Assembly (NCBI GenBank): GCA_965237625.1
Contig: CBDEGD010000044.1
Coordinates: 124,001 to 188,000 of the forward strand
Source of the DNA: JABDIP01 sp965237625
Lineage (GTDB): Bacteria; Pseudomonadota; Alphaproteobacteria; DSM-16000; Inquilinaceae
Direction of reading: 5' to 3'
DNA length: 64,000 nt
The notes under the pieces are model-generated. The model was not told the DNA's origin, ran no database searches, and worked only from the letters and a program-made list of their open reading frames with translations. How positions within the stretch are numbered: the stretch's first letter is position 1; every line of letters begins with the position of its first letter. This document shows positions 54,864-63,254 of the stretch, piece by piece. The translations under genes and the position numbers were made by a program.

Positions 54864-55916
54864 CTAGTCGACTCCGGCGCCGGCAAACAACTCCGAGAGT
54901 GCCACCGGCCTCCCCGCATCGGCCGATCGAACCGCTGCCTCGACAAGCGCGATGCTGCCAACATTGTCTCGGGCCGAGCTGAAATGAGGCGGCTGCCGCC
55001 CGGTCGTGACGGCCTCCGCAAAGGCGGACAGGCAACCGGCGCGGTCGAAGTATGGGGGCACCTTCAATTCCACTTTCGCGACCGCGACATTCGACTCACG
55101 GACGATCAGCCGATCCCGGGCGAAGCGCTCGCCCTCCGAGCCGCGGCCGGTCCACCAGATATCAGCATGCTCAAACGTCATCGCCCATTCGCCGGCCCAG
55201 GCGGACGGCGTATCGTCGCTGATCCACGAGCCTGCGTAGCTGACCTGGACGCCACCGGAAAACTCCATTTCAACCTCCGCCGCGGGCGGGCCGACGAAGC
55301 GGCTGCCATCCTCGGTCCAAGTCCGACAGGACACGGTTTGCGGCTCGGCACCGATCACCATGCGCATCAGATCGAAATGGTGGATGGACAGATCGCCGAG
55401 CAGCGGTTGGGCAAGATGATAATACCGGTAGTCGAGCGCAGCGGCATTGTGCCGGAAGGCAACATCAACGTTGAGCAACGCTCCAAAACGCCCGTCGGCG
55501 ACAATCCCAGAAGCTGCCAGGGGCGCCGGAAAGTGCCTGTAGTTCTGGCTGACCATCAGAACGCGGTTTCCCGCCTCGGCCAAATCGGCCAGCGCCATCG
55601 CTTCTGCCACGGTCTCGGTGAACGGCTTCTCGACAAGTACATGCTTACCGGCCGCCAATGCTTCCTGAACAATGGACAAGTGGGCTGCAAGCGGCACGGT
55701 GACCAGCACCGCATCGGCGTCGATGGCGGTCAAGGCAGCGGCCAGCGTTGGATGATAGTGGCTGACTGGCTCGCAGAGGGTCTGGGCGGCCTCCGCCCAT
55801 CCATCTTCATCAACGTCGACGCGACCGACGACGGACACCGCATTCACAGCGGGCAGCACCTGTCGCGCCCAGTCAAGCCCCCAGGGCCCAAGCCCAACTT
55901 GGACAATCCGTACCAA
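54864..55916 (-). CDS. Gfo/Idh/MocA family NAD(P)-dependent oxidoreductase
   Basis: A 350-residue dehydrogenase. The N-terminal Rossmann domain has VQVGLGPWGLDWARQVLPAV, DADAVLVTVPLAAHLSIVQE and the substrate-site EKPFTETVAEAMAL (EKP lysine). The C-terminal alpha/beta domain shows GDLSIHHFDLMRMVIGAEPQ, with the conserved His. TTG at 55916 with AAGGAG six bases upstream is used as start. Probable substrate is a sugar or inositol derivative, but nothing fixes it. It lies 57 bp downstream of an orphan sugar-binding protein gene on the same strand. Confidence 0.9.
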   Translation of the reverse strand: MVRIVQVGLGPWGLDWARQVLPAVNAVSVVGRVDVDEDGWAEAAQTLCEPVSHYHPTLAAALTAIDADAVLVTVPLAAHLSIVQEALAAGKHVLVEKPFTETVAEAMALADLAEAGNRVLMVSQNYRHFPAPLAASGIVADGRFGALLNVDVAFRHNAAALDYRYYHLAQPLLGDLSIHHFDLMRMVIGAEPQTVSCRTWTEDGSRFVGPPAAEVEMEFSGGVQVSYAGSWISDDTPSAWAGEWAMTFEHADIWWTGRGSEGERFARDRLIVRESNVAVAKVELKVPPYFDRAGCLSAFAEAVTTGRQPPHFSSARDNVGSIALVEAAVRSADAGRPVALSELFAGAGVD

Positions 55917-55973
55917 TGCCGTCTCCTTGGATCTGGATCACATTACGCCAGTCGGAGGGCCATGCGAAACCGG

Positions 55974-57245
55974 CTACCAACGCCCACCACGGCTCATCCG
56001 GGCAAGTTCCGCCTCGAGGTTCGCCAGCTTGTCCGCCGCGCTTCCCTTACCGGACAACACTTCGTGCACTGCGATGTATACGGCGCTGACAACGCCATCA
56101 TACCGCTCGCCGGCCACCGCCGAGGGCAGCGCCACCGCCGCCTCCAGGCACAGCAATAGCTGCTCGAAATAGGGATTCGCGCTCAGAACCTCCGGGTCGC
56201 GATAGAGTTCCGGATAGGTCGGCGCGAAGCCGCCGTCGATGGCGCGGCCTTTCTGCATCTCCTGGCTGGTGAGGAACCGCACCAGATCAGCCGCCACCTC
56301 GGGATCGTCCGAATAGCGGGACACCGCCAGCAGAGAGCCCCCCAGGGTCGCGGCGTTACGGCCCTCTTCGCCGCCCTTGGGCAAAGGCGCCACGCTGAAC
56401 AAGCCGGCGATTTCGCTGTCGGCATGGTTTCCCGGCCCGTAGGCGAACGTCCGGTTGCGCATGAAAGCCGCATTGCCGACCTGGAACATTCCGCGGACAT
56501 CCTCGCTCTGGAAATTGAGCGCCTCCGGCGGGGTAATCGTCCCGACCCATGAGGCCGCCAGCTCGATCGCCTTGACCGCATTGGGGTTGTTGATGGTGAT
56601 CTCGCCATCGGCCTCGACGATGCGGCCGCCATTATGGCTGTTGACCCATTCCAGCGCGCCGCCGGCCAGTTCCTCGTCGGCCTTGCCACGCCAGACGAAG
56701 CCCCAGAACCGTTCATTGCCCGATGCGCGTTCGCCATCCTGGATAGTGCGGGCGCTCTCAGTCATCTGTTCCCAGGTGGCCGGCACGGCCAGCCCGTATT
56801 TGCGCAGCAGATCCGACCGGTAATACAGCATCGGCGCGTCGGTGAACCATGGCATCGCCAGCAATTCTTCGTCCCGGGTCAGCCCGGCGATGATGGTATC
56901 GAAATGGCTGGTGATGTGATCCGCCTCGAAATAGGGACGCAAATCGATCAGATGCTCGCCCAGAACGCCTGGCCACGTCATTTCGATCTGAAAGATATCC
57001 ACATCCGAGGAACCGGACTCCAGCAGCCGGTGATAGAGCTCCAACTGCTCGGCCGACGACATCGGCGACGCATAGACCTCTACCTCGTGGCCGGTTATGG
57101 CCTCCCATTGGGCTACGGCGTTCTGGCACAGGGCCTGTTCGGCACCGACCGATCCGCAGGTGATGGTGATTGAAGCCGCGCCGGCGGGGGCGGCGAACGG
57201 CAGTATTGCGGCCGCCGAAAGGGCACACAAAAGTGTTCTTCTCAT
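55974..57245 (-). CDS. ABC transporter extracellular (sugar) substrate-binding protein
   Basis: The ATG at 57245 follows AGGAGAGG; the frame to 57464 is not used. The 423-residue protein has a signal peptide (MRRTLLCALSAAAILPFAAP, cleaved near AGA-AS) and matches family 1 binding proteins (VFQIEMTWPGVLGEHLIDL, LLAMPWFTDAPMLYYRSDLL, FKLxxxx-type EAALEWVNSHNGGR, and the C-terminal ADLVRFLTSQEMQKGRAIDG). No permease or ATPase genes follow; the next gene is an oxidoreductase. It may work with a transporter encoded elsewhere. Confidence 0.88.
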   Translation of the reverse strand: MRRTLLCALSAAAILPFAAPAGAASITITCGSVGAEQALCQNAVAQWEAITGHEVEVYASPMSSAEQLELYHRLLESGSSDVDIFQIEMTWPGVLGEHLIDLRPYFEADHITSHFDTIIAGLTRDEELLAMPWFTDAPMLYYRSDLLRKYGLAVPATWEQMTESARTIQDGERASGNERFWGFVWRGKADEELAGGALEWVNSHNGGRIVEADGEITINNPNAVKAIELAASWVGTITPPEALNFQSEDVRGMFQVGNAAFMRNRTFAYGPGNHADSEIAGLFSVAPLPKGGEEGRNAATLGGSLLAVSRYSDDPEVAADLVRFLTSQEMQKGRAIDGGFAPTYPELYRDPEVLSANPYFEQLLLCLEAAVALPSAVAGERYDGVVSAVYIAVHEVLSGKGSAADKLANLEAELARMSRGGRW

Positions 57246-57399
57246 CGGTACCTCTCCTGGTCCCATATTCGTGCCGGGTCTTTGCAACCCCACCGCGATC
57301 CGGCAATTCCCGCTCACATCATATGGGTCATATCCAATCGGACACAGAGTAATTATCTGCCGTCCTGACGACGGAACTGAAAAGCAGCGAAGAATCAGG

Positions 57400-58848
57400 C
57401 TATCGGACCAACGCGCTGCGAACCATCTCAGGCAGTATGCCGAGGCGTCGAATACGCCGGGCAAGCGCCGATCGCGCTTGCCGGCTCAGGCGGTTCAAGG
57501 CGACTATGCTGCCCGGTGTACCCCCGGCGGCGAGGTCGTCGATCTGCTGATCCAGAATGGCTCCGAGGATCGATCCGTGGGCCTGGGTCAGTGCCTGAAA
57601 GTCGGCGTCGCCAAGATGGCCGGCGTCGCGGACACCGGCAAGCCGGGCCGCCGTTCCGGTGCCGGCGATACCGTATCGCAGTGCCAGAATGCGGGCGGCG
57701 CTAACAATGGGGAACAGGCCGCCGATCTTTAGATCGAGGAAGCCGCCCTCCGCGCGAAATCGGCCGAACAGGCCGAGCGGCGGACGGTACCGATCCAGTT
57801 CCGCGGAGAGCGCCTGCAGGAACGGCATCGACCGGGCGGCGGCCAGCTCGGCCTCCTGGCGCAGGTCCGCCGCCAGGGCAAAATCTCCCCAGACCGGCTG
57901 GAAATCGTAGAAGATATCCACATTCAGCAGCGCTTCCGGCCGAGGCGACGCAACCCAGCCCGAGATCTGATCGCCCCAGGCCTCGCGGCCATGACGCCAG
58001 AGCGGCCGGGACGCCATGATACCGCCCTGGCAGTACGGCACGCCGGCATCGTCCAGAGACCGCGTCATGCGCTCGGCGAATTCCGCGTACCACGGATCGT
58101 CGGTCTCGCCCCCGCAATGGATCAACGCATTGTCCTGATCCGGCGCCAGCAGGCTTTCCCCGCGACCGCCCGACCCCAGAATCAACACGCAATAGGGGGC
58201 CGGAGGCTGCCCTCCCATGCTCGCTTCCGCCAGAGCGGCCGCCCTGGCGGTCAAGCCGCGCATGACATTGCTGATCACCGCGGCAACGTCCAGCGGTGCG
58301 ACCTGCTCGGCCAACAGCCCTCGCGCCAATTCCGCCGAACCGGCGCGAACCCGCCCAAGGTCCGCGGCATCGGCCGCGACCGACAGCTCATCGCCCAGGG
58401 CGAGCGCGTTTCCGGCCCGCTGCTTCAACATGGCGTGCGCCGTGACGATGCCGACCGCGATGCCCTCACCATCGGCGATGACCACGTGCCGGACCCCAAG
58501 CCGATCCATACGCCCGATCGCCTGGTAGACCATCGCCTCCGGCGGCAGCGTTTCCACCGGCGACGTCATGAATTCCGACACGGGCCGCTCGAGCACCGCC
58601 CCGCCGGATTTCGCGACGGCGATCAACACATCACGCTCGGTGACGATCCCGCTCGCGCGGGCCGCATCCGTCGACACCAGCACCGAGCTGATCCGCCGCC
58701 GGTCCATCTCGCCCGCGGCCTGGGCCAGGGTCACATCAGGCGGCAGCAGGGCCACGGGCGCGGTCATCACCTCACCCAGCCGATGCCGATACGGAAAGCT
58801 GTCGATCCGCGTCAGGGCTTCCGGCGCGCCGCTCCGATCAGCTATCAC
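57400..58848 (-). CDS. CBS-domain and DUF294 nucleotidyltransferase-like protein
   Basis: A 482-residue protein. Two CBS domains (residues ~25-145; YRHRLGEVMTAPVALLPPDV and SEFMTSPVETLPPEAMVYQA) precede the DUF294 putative nucleotidyltransferase domain (ILGSGGRGESLLAPDQDNAL, an altered GSxGRxE-x-TDqD motif with Pro for the first Thr) and the DUF294_C domain. Homologues are typically found beside an exonuclease gene and a Na+/solute symporter with DUF4212, as here. Its start overlaps the exonuclease stop by 4 bp. The reaction is unknown. Confidence 0.88.
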   Translation of the reverse strand: MIADRSGAPEALTRIDSFPYRHRLGEVMTAPVALLPPDVTLAQAAGEMDRRRISSVLVSTDAARASGIVTERDVLIAVAKSGGAVLERPVSEFMTSPVETLPPEAMVYQAIGRMDRLGVRHVVIADGEGIAVGIVTAHAMLKQRAGNALALGDELSVAADAADLGRVRAGSAELARGLLAEQVAPLDVAAVISNVMRGLTARAAALAEASMGGQPPAPYCVLILGSGGRGESLLAPDQDNALIHCGGETDDPWYAEFAERMTRSLDDAGVPYCQGGIMASRPLWRHGREAWGDQISGWVASPRPEALLNVDIFYDFQPVWGDFALAADLRQEAELAAARSMPFLQALSAELDRYRPPLGLFGRFRAEGGFLDLKIGGLFPIVSAARILALRYGIAGTGTAARLAGVRDAGHLGDADFQALTQAHGSILGAILDQQIDDLAAGGTPGSIVALNRLSRQARSALARRIRRLGILPEMVRSALVR

Positions 58849-60212
58849 CAGCCGGCGTCCCGTTGCTTACCAATCATGCGCTTCGGCGTTCGGGCCAGGG
58901 TCTGGGCGGCATCGAACGTCGTCAGCCCGCGATCGGCCAGCAGTGCGATCAACTTGCTGAAAATCTCCGCCGTCACCAGGCAATCCCCAAGCGCAGTGTG
59001 CCGGCCGCGCGCCTCGGCCCCGAGGCGCTCGGCGATAGCATCGAGGCTGAGGTCCGTCATGTCGGGGTAGAGCGCCGCCATGAGGTGCCCGGTGTCCAGC
59101 ATCGGCGGGTCGGCCCAGGGCAGTCCGGCACGAGCGCATTCCGACTGCAGCAGGGCGCGATCGAAGCCGATATTGTGGCCGACCAGGACACAGCCCTGCA
59201 GAAACGCCGTTAGATCGGGATGGACCTCCGGCAGGCTGGGCGCGTCGGCGACCATCGCATCGGTGATCCCGTGCACGGCGACCGAGCGGGCCGGGATCGG
59301 GACTCCCGGATTGACCAGCCGGTCCAAGGTGACGTGCGGATAGGCGATCCGACCGTGCATCCTCACGGCACCGATCGAGACGATGCGATCCTGGGTGACA
59401 TCCAGCCCAGTGGTTTCGGTATCGACGATCACCGCCGGCAAATCGTCCATAGGAGTCGCATCGGCAACGCCGGACGGGGTCGGCGGTTCGTCATGCAGGC
59501 CGAGATCGTAATCGACACTCCCGTGATGCTCGATCGCGCTCGCGGAGAATGACAGGACGGCGCCGCCCGGCGGCCCAAGAGCGGCGATACGCGCCTCGAT
59601 TTCGGTCCCGTCGACCAATTCGAGGGGTACCAGGCCCGGCCGGGAACCGCTGCGCGCGGCCTCGATCGCCGCGATCAGGGCATCGCGGTCCAGCGCGGCG
59701 AAGACACTGGTGCCCACCGCAATGTGCTCGGCGCCAAGCACGGCCCGCGCCGCGCCGTTGGCGACACTGACGAGGCCGGTCGGCGTGATCACCAGAAACC
59801 CGTCCTCGATGGTCGACAGCACGGCGGCAAGGCGGCGATCCGGCTCGCCCATCCAATCACCGATGCGGCCGACGAAATCCGCCGCGGTTGCGGCGACCCG
59901 CGCGGCTTCGTCGGCGCCCCGATCAACTCCGGCCCATCGTGGCGGCAATGCCGGCACGGTCGGGTCGACCGCCAGCATATCGGCACGCAGCCGCTCAAGA
60001 TCCGCGAAGTGATGGTCCATGATCGTCCACGCAACCCAGAGCCCCGTCAGTCCGAAAACGGCGCAACCGGCCAGGATCAGAAAAGACCGAGATACGCCAC
60101 CGGACAGGTCTACGCCGCCGAGAGCCGCCAGCACGACGCTGCAGGCCAGGCATAAGGCAAGCAGTACGAGGCAAAGACGCAGCGTCGATCGCGTCGATCG
60201 TTTCGCGGCCAT
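58845..60212 (-). CDS. Membrane-anchored DEDDh 3'-5' exonuclease (Pol III epsilon-like)
   Basis: A 455-residue protein. Two N-terminal membrane helices (~12-32 and ~44-66) and a short HAMP-like and PAS-like stretch (~110-200; LSTIEDGFLVITPTGLVSVA) precede a DEDDh domain: IVDTETTGLDVTQDRI (DxE), HGITDAMVADAPSLPEVHPD, GHNIGFDRALLQSE (D) and RHTALGDCLVTAEIF (HxxxxxD). Such proteins are usually near symporter/CBS genes rather than with replication genes. The combination suggests a role outside bulk DNA proofreading; substrate unknown. Translationally coupled to the CBS/DUF294 gene. Confidence 0.85.
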   Translation of the reverse strand: MAAKRSTRSTLRLCLVLLALCLACSVVLAALGGVDLSGGVSRSFLILAGCAVFGLTGLWVAWTIMDHHFADLERLRADMLAVDPTVPALPPRWAGVDRGADEAARVAATAADFVGRIGDWMGEPDRRLAAVLSTIEDGFLVITPTGLVSVANGAARAVLGAEHIAVGTSVFAALDRDALIAAIEAARSGSRPGLVPLELVDGTEIEARIAALGPPGGAVLSFSASAIEHHGSVDYDLGLHDEPPTPSGVADATPMDDLPAVIVDTETTGLDVTQDRIVSIGAVRMHGRIAYPHVTLDRLVNPGVPIPARSVAVHGITDAMVADAPSLPEVHPDLTAFLQGCVLVGHNIGFDRALLQSECARAGLPWADPPMLDTGHLMAALYPDMTDLSLDAIAERLGAEARGRHTALGDCLVTAEIFSKLIALLADRGLTTFDAAQTLARTPKRMIGKQRDAGW

Positions 60213-60364
60213 CGCCGGCTATGAGCCTGTTTGAGACATCAACGACGACAAGGGGCCCGCTCCCTCGAAGAGTATTGGCATCGATTACCGACGGTATGCG
60301 CAGTCGGTCCGTTTGTCACATCGCAAGCGCAGAACAAAGTACGCCAACAAGCCGGAAATCCGCG

Positions 60365-60721
60365 CTATCCGTTGAAGGCATTGTAGATCGCCCGCGCGAT
60401 CTCGCCTTCCAGCGGAAAGGACAGCATGCCCAGGACCGAATAGCCCAGCAGCCAGGGCATCAGGTAGAAGCGGATCATGAAGAAGAACCAGGCGACATAG
60501 AGCGGCACCAGCGGCTCGATCAGAAAGCGCGGCGTCACGCGCTGGAACACCCGGAGGATCGGATCGGTTCCCTTCACGAAGACCTTCATGAAGAAGAATT
60601 CCGAATCCTGCTTCAGGAAGAAACCCATCGCGACCCGGCCGATCAGCGTCCACATAATCATGCCGAGCAGGTAGTCGATGATGACCACCCAGATCGGAAA
60701 TATCGCCAGCGGATCAGCCAT
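60365..60721 (-). CDS. Small inner-membrane protein, YggT-like length, unknown function
   Basis: A 118-residue protein with two to three hydrophobic stretches (~8-32, 65-95 and 90-110). Motifs such as GMIMWTLIGRVAMGFFL and PRFLIEPLVPLYVAWFFFMI recall alphaproteobacterial membrane proteins found next to actP-like symporters. No catalytic motif. It sits between the symporter and the exonuclease gene and is separated from the former by a strong terminator. Confidence 0.6.
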   Translation of the reverse strand: MADPLAIFPIWVVIIDYLLGMIMWTLIGRVAMGFFLKQDSEFFFMKVFVKGTDPILRVFQRVTPRFLIEPLVPLYVAWFFFMIRFYLMPWLLGYSVLGMLSFPLEGEIARAIYNAFNG

Positions 60722-60752
60722 CGGGATTCTGCAACGCCTGTGGAAAAGAAAA

Positions 60753-60775
60753 GGTGGCGGGGAAACCCCGCCACC
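60753..60775 (-). terminator. Rho-independent terminator downstream of the symporter gene
   Basis: On the minus strand: GGTGGCGGGG-TTT-CCCCGCCACC followed by TTTTCTTTTCC, a 10-bp perfect GC stem, 3-nt loop and T-rich tail. It lies 30 bp beyond the symporter stop (60805) and thus ends that transcript. Confidence 0.88.
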
Positions 60776-60804
60776 CTAGGTCAAAACAACCAGTCGGTTC
60801 TGGG

Positions 60805-62622
60805 TCAGTGCTGCGCACCGAGGATCGTTTCCCCGGAGGGAATTCGAACCTCGTCGACCATTGCCTGGGTTTCCGCATCCGGTGCCGGGGTCATCAGGCT
60901 GACCACCACCATCGCGACCAGGCTGACCGGCATGCCGATCATCCCGAACCGCAACCCGTCCAGGCCCCAGACCGGATCGATAATCTTGTTGTGGATCAGG
61001 AACAGATAGATCGAACCCGCCAGGAACCCGCACACCATGCCGGCGATGGCGCCTCCCTTATTGGCCCGCTTCCACCAGACGCCGAGGACCAGTGGGAAGA
61101 ACAGGCCGGAGCAGGCGAAGCAGAACGCCCAGGCCACCGCACCGAGAATACCGGTGAGCTGCAGGCTGGCCACCAACGCGGCAGCCGCGCCGATGACGAT
61201 CAGCAGAATCCGAGCGACGATCAGACGATGCCGCGTATCGGCCTTCGGATCGATGATCTTGTAGTACAGATCATGGCTGAGCGCGTTGGCGATCGCCAGT
61301 AGCAGACCATCCGCCGTCGACATGGCGGCGGCCAAGCCACCCGCGGCCACCAGGCCGGAGATGACATAGGGAAGACCGGCGATTTCCGGCGTCGCCAGGA
61401 CGACGATGTCGGCCCGCATGAAGAACTCGTTCAACTGCAGGATACCGTCGCCATTGCTGTCCGTGAGGAACAGCATCTTCACGCTCTCCCAGTTCTGCAC
61501 CCAGTCCAGGCTCTTCACCGCTTCGAAGGATTGTCCGATGATCGCGGTCGGCAGGTTGGGATCCAGAAGCTGCAGCTTCGTCAGCGTCGCAAGCACCGGC
61601 GCGGTGAAGTACAGCAGGAAGATGAACAACAGCGAGAAGGCCACCGATTTGCGGGCTGCCCGCACCGACGGCGTCGTGAAGTAGCGCATCAGGATGTGCG
61701 GCAACGATGCCGTACCGGCCATCATGCAAAATGCCAGGGTTACGAACTTCCAACTGTCCATGCCGCCCTGAGGATCGTTGTGCGGCGTCATCAGGGTCCT
61801 GACCCCGCCGAACGGCGCGCTATCGACAGCTGCGGTTCCCAGACCGACCAGCGGCTCCAACTCCTGGATCCGGGCTACCGCATCGCCATAGGAGAAGTGT
61901 GGAATGACCCCGAAGCCCTGCTTGTTGGACATCCAGATCACCGGAACGATATAGGCGATGATCAGCACGATGTACTGGGCCACCTGGGTCCAGGTCACCG
62001 CCCGCATGCCGCCGAGCATGGAGCACAGCAGGATGCCCAGCAGGCCGACCCAGACACCATAGTGGAACGGAATATGAAGCGCCCGTGCCGCGATGGTGCC
62101 TGACGCGTTGATCTGCGCGGTCACATAAGTGAATGAGGCGACCACCAGAATGACGACGGCGCAAAAGCGCGCTATGTTGCCGCCATAGCGGGTCCCGATG
62201 AAGTCCGGCACCGTATAGCAGCCGAATTTGCGCAGATACGGCGCCATCAGCGAATTGACGAGCACGTAACCGCCGGTCCAGCCGACGATGAAGCCCAGAT
62301 AGCCATATCCACCGAAGTAGATACCGCCGGCGAGGGCGACGAAGGAGGCGCCGGACATCCAGTCCGCCGCTGTCGCCATGCCGTTGTAAACGGCAGGGAC
62401 TTCCCGGCCGGCAACATAGTAGGCATCGACCTGCATGGTCCGAGACAGCCAGCCGATGACGGCATAGATCACCACCGTGAAGGCGACGAACAAAATGCCG
62501 ATCGTCGCTGCGCTGACGCCGAACTGCTCCAGAATGGCCATCAACGCAACGAATGCGAGGAATCCGCCCGTATAGATCGCGTAGACGCGACCCAGATTGT
62601 CGATAAAGTTGCCCTTTATCAT
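60805..62622 (-). CDS. Sodium:solute symporter, ActP/VC_2705-like large subunit
   Basis: A 605-residue SSS-family transporter with ~13-14 membrane helices. Family blocks are MQVDAYYVAGREVPAVYNGM, ATAADWMSGASFVALAGGIY, GWTGGYVLVNSLMAPYLRKF and LPHILMRYFTTPSVRAARKS. It belongs to the group always found with a DUF4212 small subunit, which lies immediately upstream (62639). Related proteins import acetate or other short organic acids; the substrate here is unproven. A terminator follows at 60753-60775. Length and all helices look intact. Confidence 0.9.
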   Translation of the reverse strand: MIKGNFIDNLGRVYAIYTGGFLAFVALMAILEQFGVSAATIGILFVAFTVVIYAVIGWLSRTMQVDAYYVAGREVPAVYNGMATAADWMSGASFVALAGGIYFGGYGYLGFIVGWTGGYVLVNSLMAPYLRKFGCYTVPDFIGTRYGGNIARFCAVVILVVASFTYVTAQINASGTIAARALHIPFHYGVWVGLLGILLCSMLGGMRAVTWTQVAQYIVLIIAYIVPVIWMSNKQGFGVIPHFSYGDAVARIQELEPLVGLGTAAVDSAPFGGVRTLMTPHNDPQGGMDSWKFVTLAFCMMAGTASLPHILMRYFTTPSVRAARKSVAFSLLFIFLLYFTAPVLATLTKLQLLDPNLPTAIIGQSFEAVKSLDWVQNWESVKMLFLTDSNGDGILQLNEFFMRADIVVLATPEIAGLPYVISGLVAAGGLAAAMSTADGLLLAIANALSHDLYYKIIDPKADTRHRLIVARILLIVIGAAAALVASLQLTGILGAVAWAFCFACSGLFFPLVLGVWWKRANKGGAIAGMVCGFLAGSIYLFLIHNKIIDPVWGLDGLRFGMIGMPVSLVAMVVVSLMTPAPDAETQAMVDEVRIPSGETILGAQH

Positions 62623-62638
62623 GTCTCTTTACCTCCCT

Positions 62639-62902
62639 CTACTCTTCGCCGACGCCGGCTTCGTCATCGATCGCATCCTGCCGCCAATTCTGGAAGAATA
62701 TCAGCGCCACGAACACGATCAGCGAGCCCTGGACGGTGAAGTAGTATCCAAGTGGAAAGCCGATAAAGGTGATCTCGTTCAGCGCCTGCGCATTCCATGG
62801 CAACACGAATGCGAAAATCGCCCAGATAACCAAAACCACGATCGTGAGATTGCGCGTCCTTGACCAATGACGCGCTCTGGCTTCTTTGTTAACTTCGCTC
62901 AT
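62639..62902 (-). CDS. DUF4212 symporter small subunit
   Basis: An 87-residue protein with two membrane helices (~20-40 and ~52-74; IVVLVIWAIFAFVLPW and FPLGYYFTVQGSLIVFVALI). The motif NEITFIGFPLGYYFTVQGSL is the family mark of the DUF4212 small subunit paired with actP-like symporters. AGGAGG precedes the ATG at a good distance. It is 16 bp upstream of the large subunit, so the two are cotranscribed. Confidence 0.92.
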   Translation of the reverse strand: MSEVNKEARARHWSRTRNLTIVVLVIWAIFAFVLPWNAQALNEITFIGFPLGYYFTVQGSLIVFVALIFFQNWRQDAIDDEAGVGEE

Positions 62903-63254
62903 ACGTACGCCTCCTCATCCAATTTCTATAGTTGTATCCGGCATTGTTACTGCCCCAGATACTTGTTCTACGCCGCCCCCCAAGGCCGAATGTAGTCAGC
63001 GAAGGCCGGAGAATAGATCATGATTTTCCTGGAACGGAAACCTTTTGATTGTGTTCTGATATCCACGGGGTCCGCGAAGGCAAAGCATGATTGGGGCAAC
63101 ATGCAGCTTGGTATGCCGCATACATCAGTCGAATCGGTCTAGCAACCCCTTGAGTTGGGCCTAAGATGCCCGCGGGCTTTTGGGATGGGTAAGGGCCTAA
63201 GAAAGGCTCTGGTGGCTTCTTCGACTCCCGGCGATCCCAACCATCCAACCGCCC
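62903..63254. other. Intergenic region between the symporter operon and the terminal ORF
   Basis: No supported gene for ~350 bp; frames in it are short and unsupported. It should hold the promoter of the symporter operon (AT-rich, near 62915-62945) and that of the rightward ORF. Nothing else was recognised. Confidence 0.4.
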
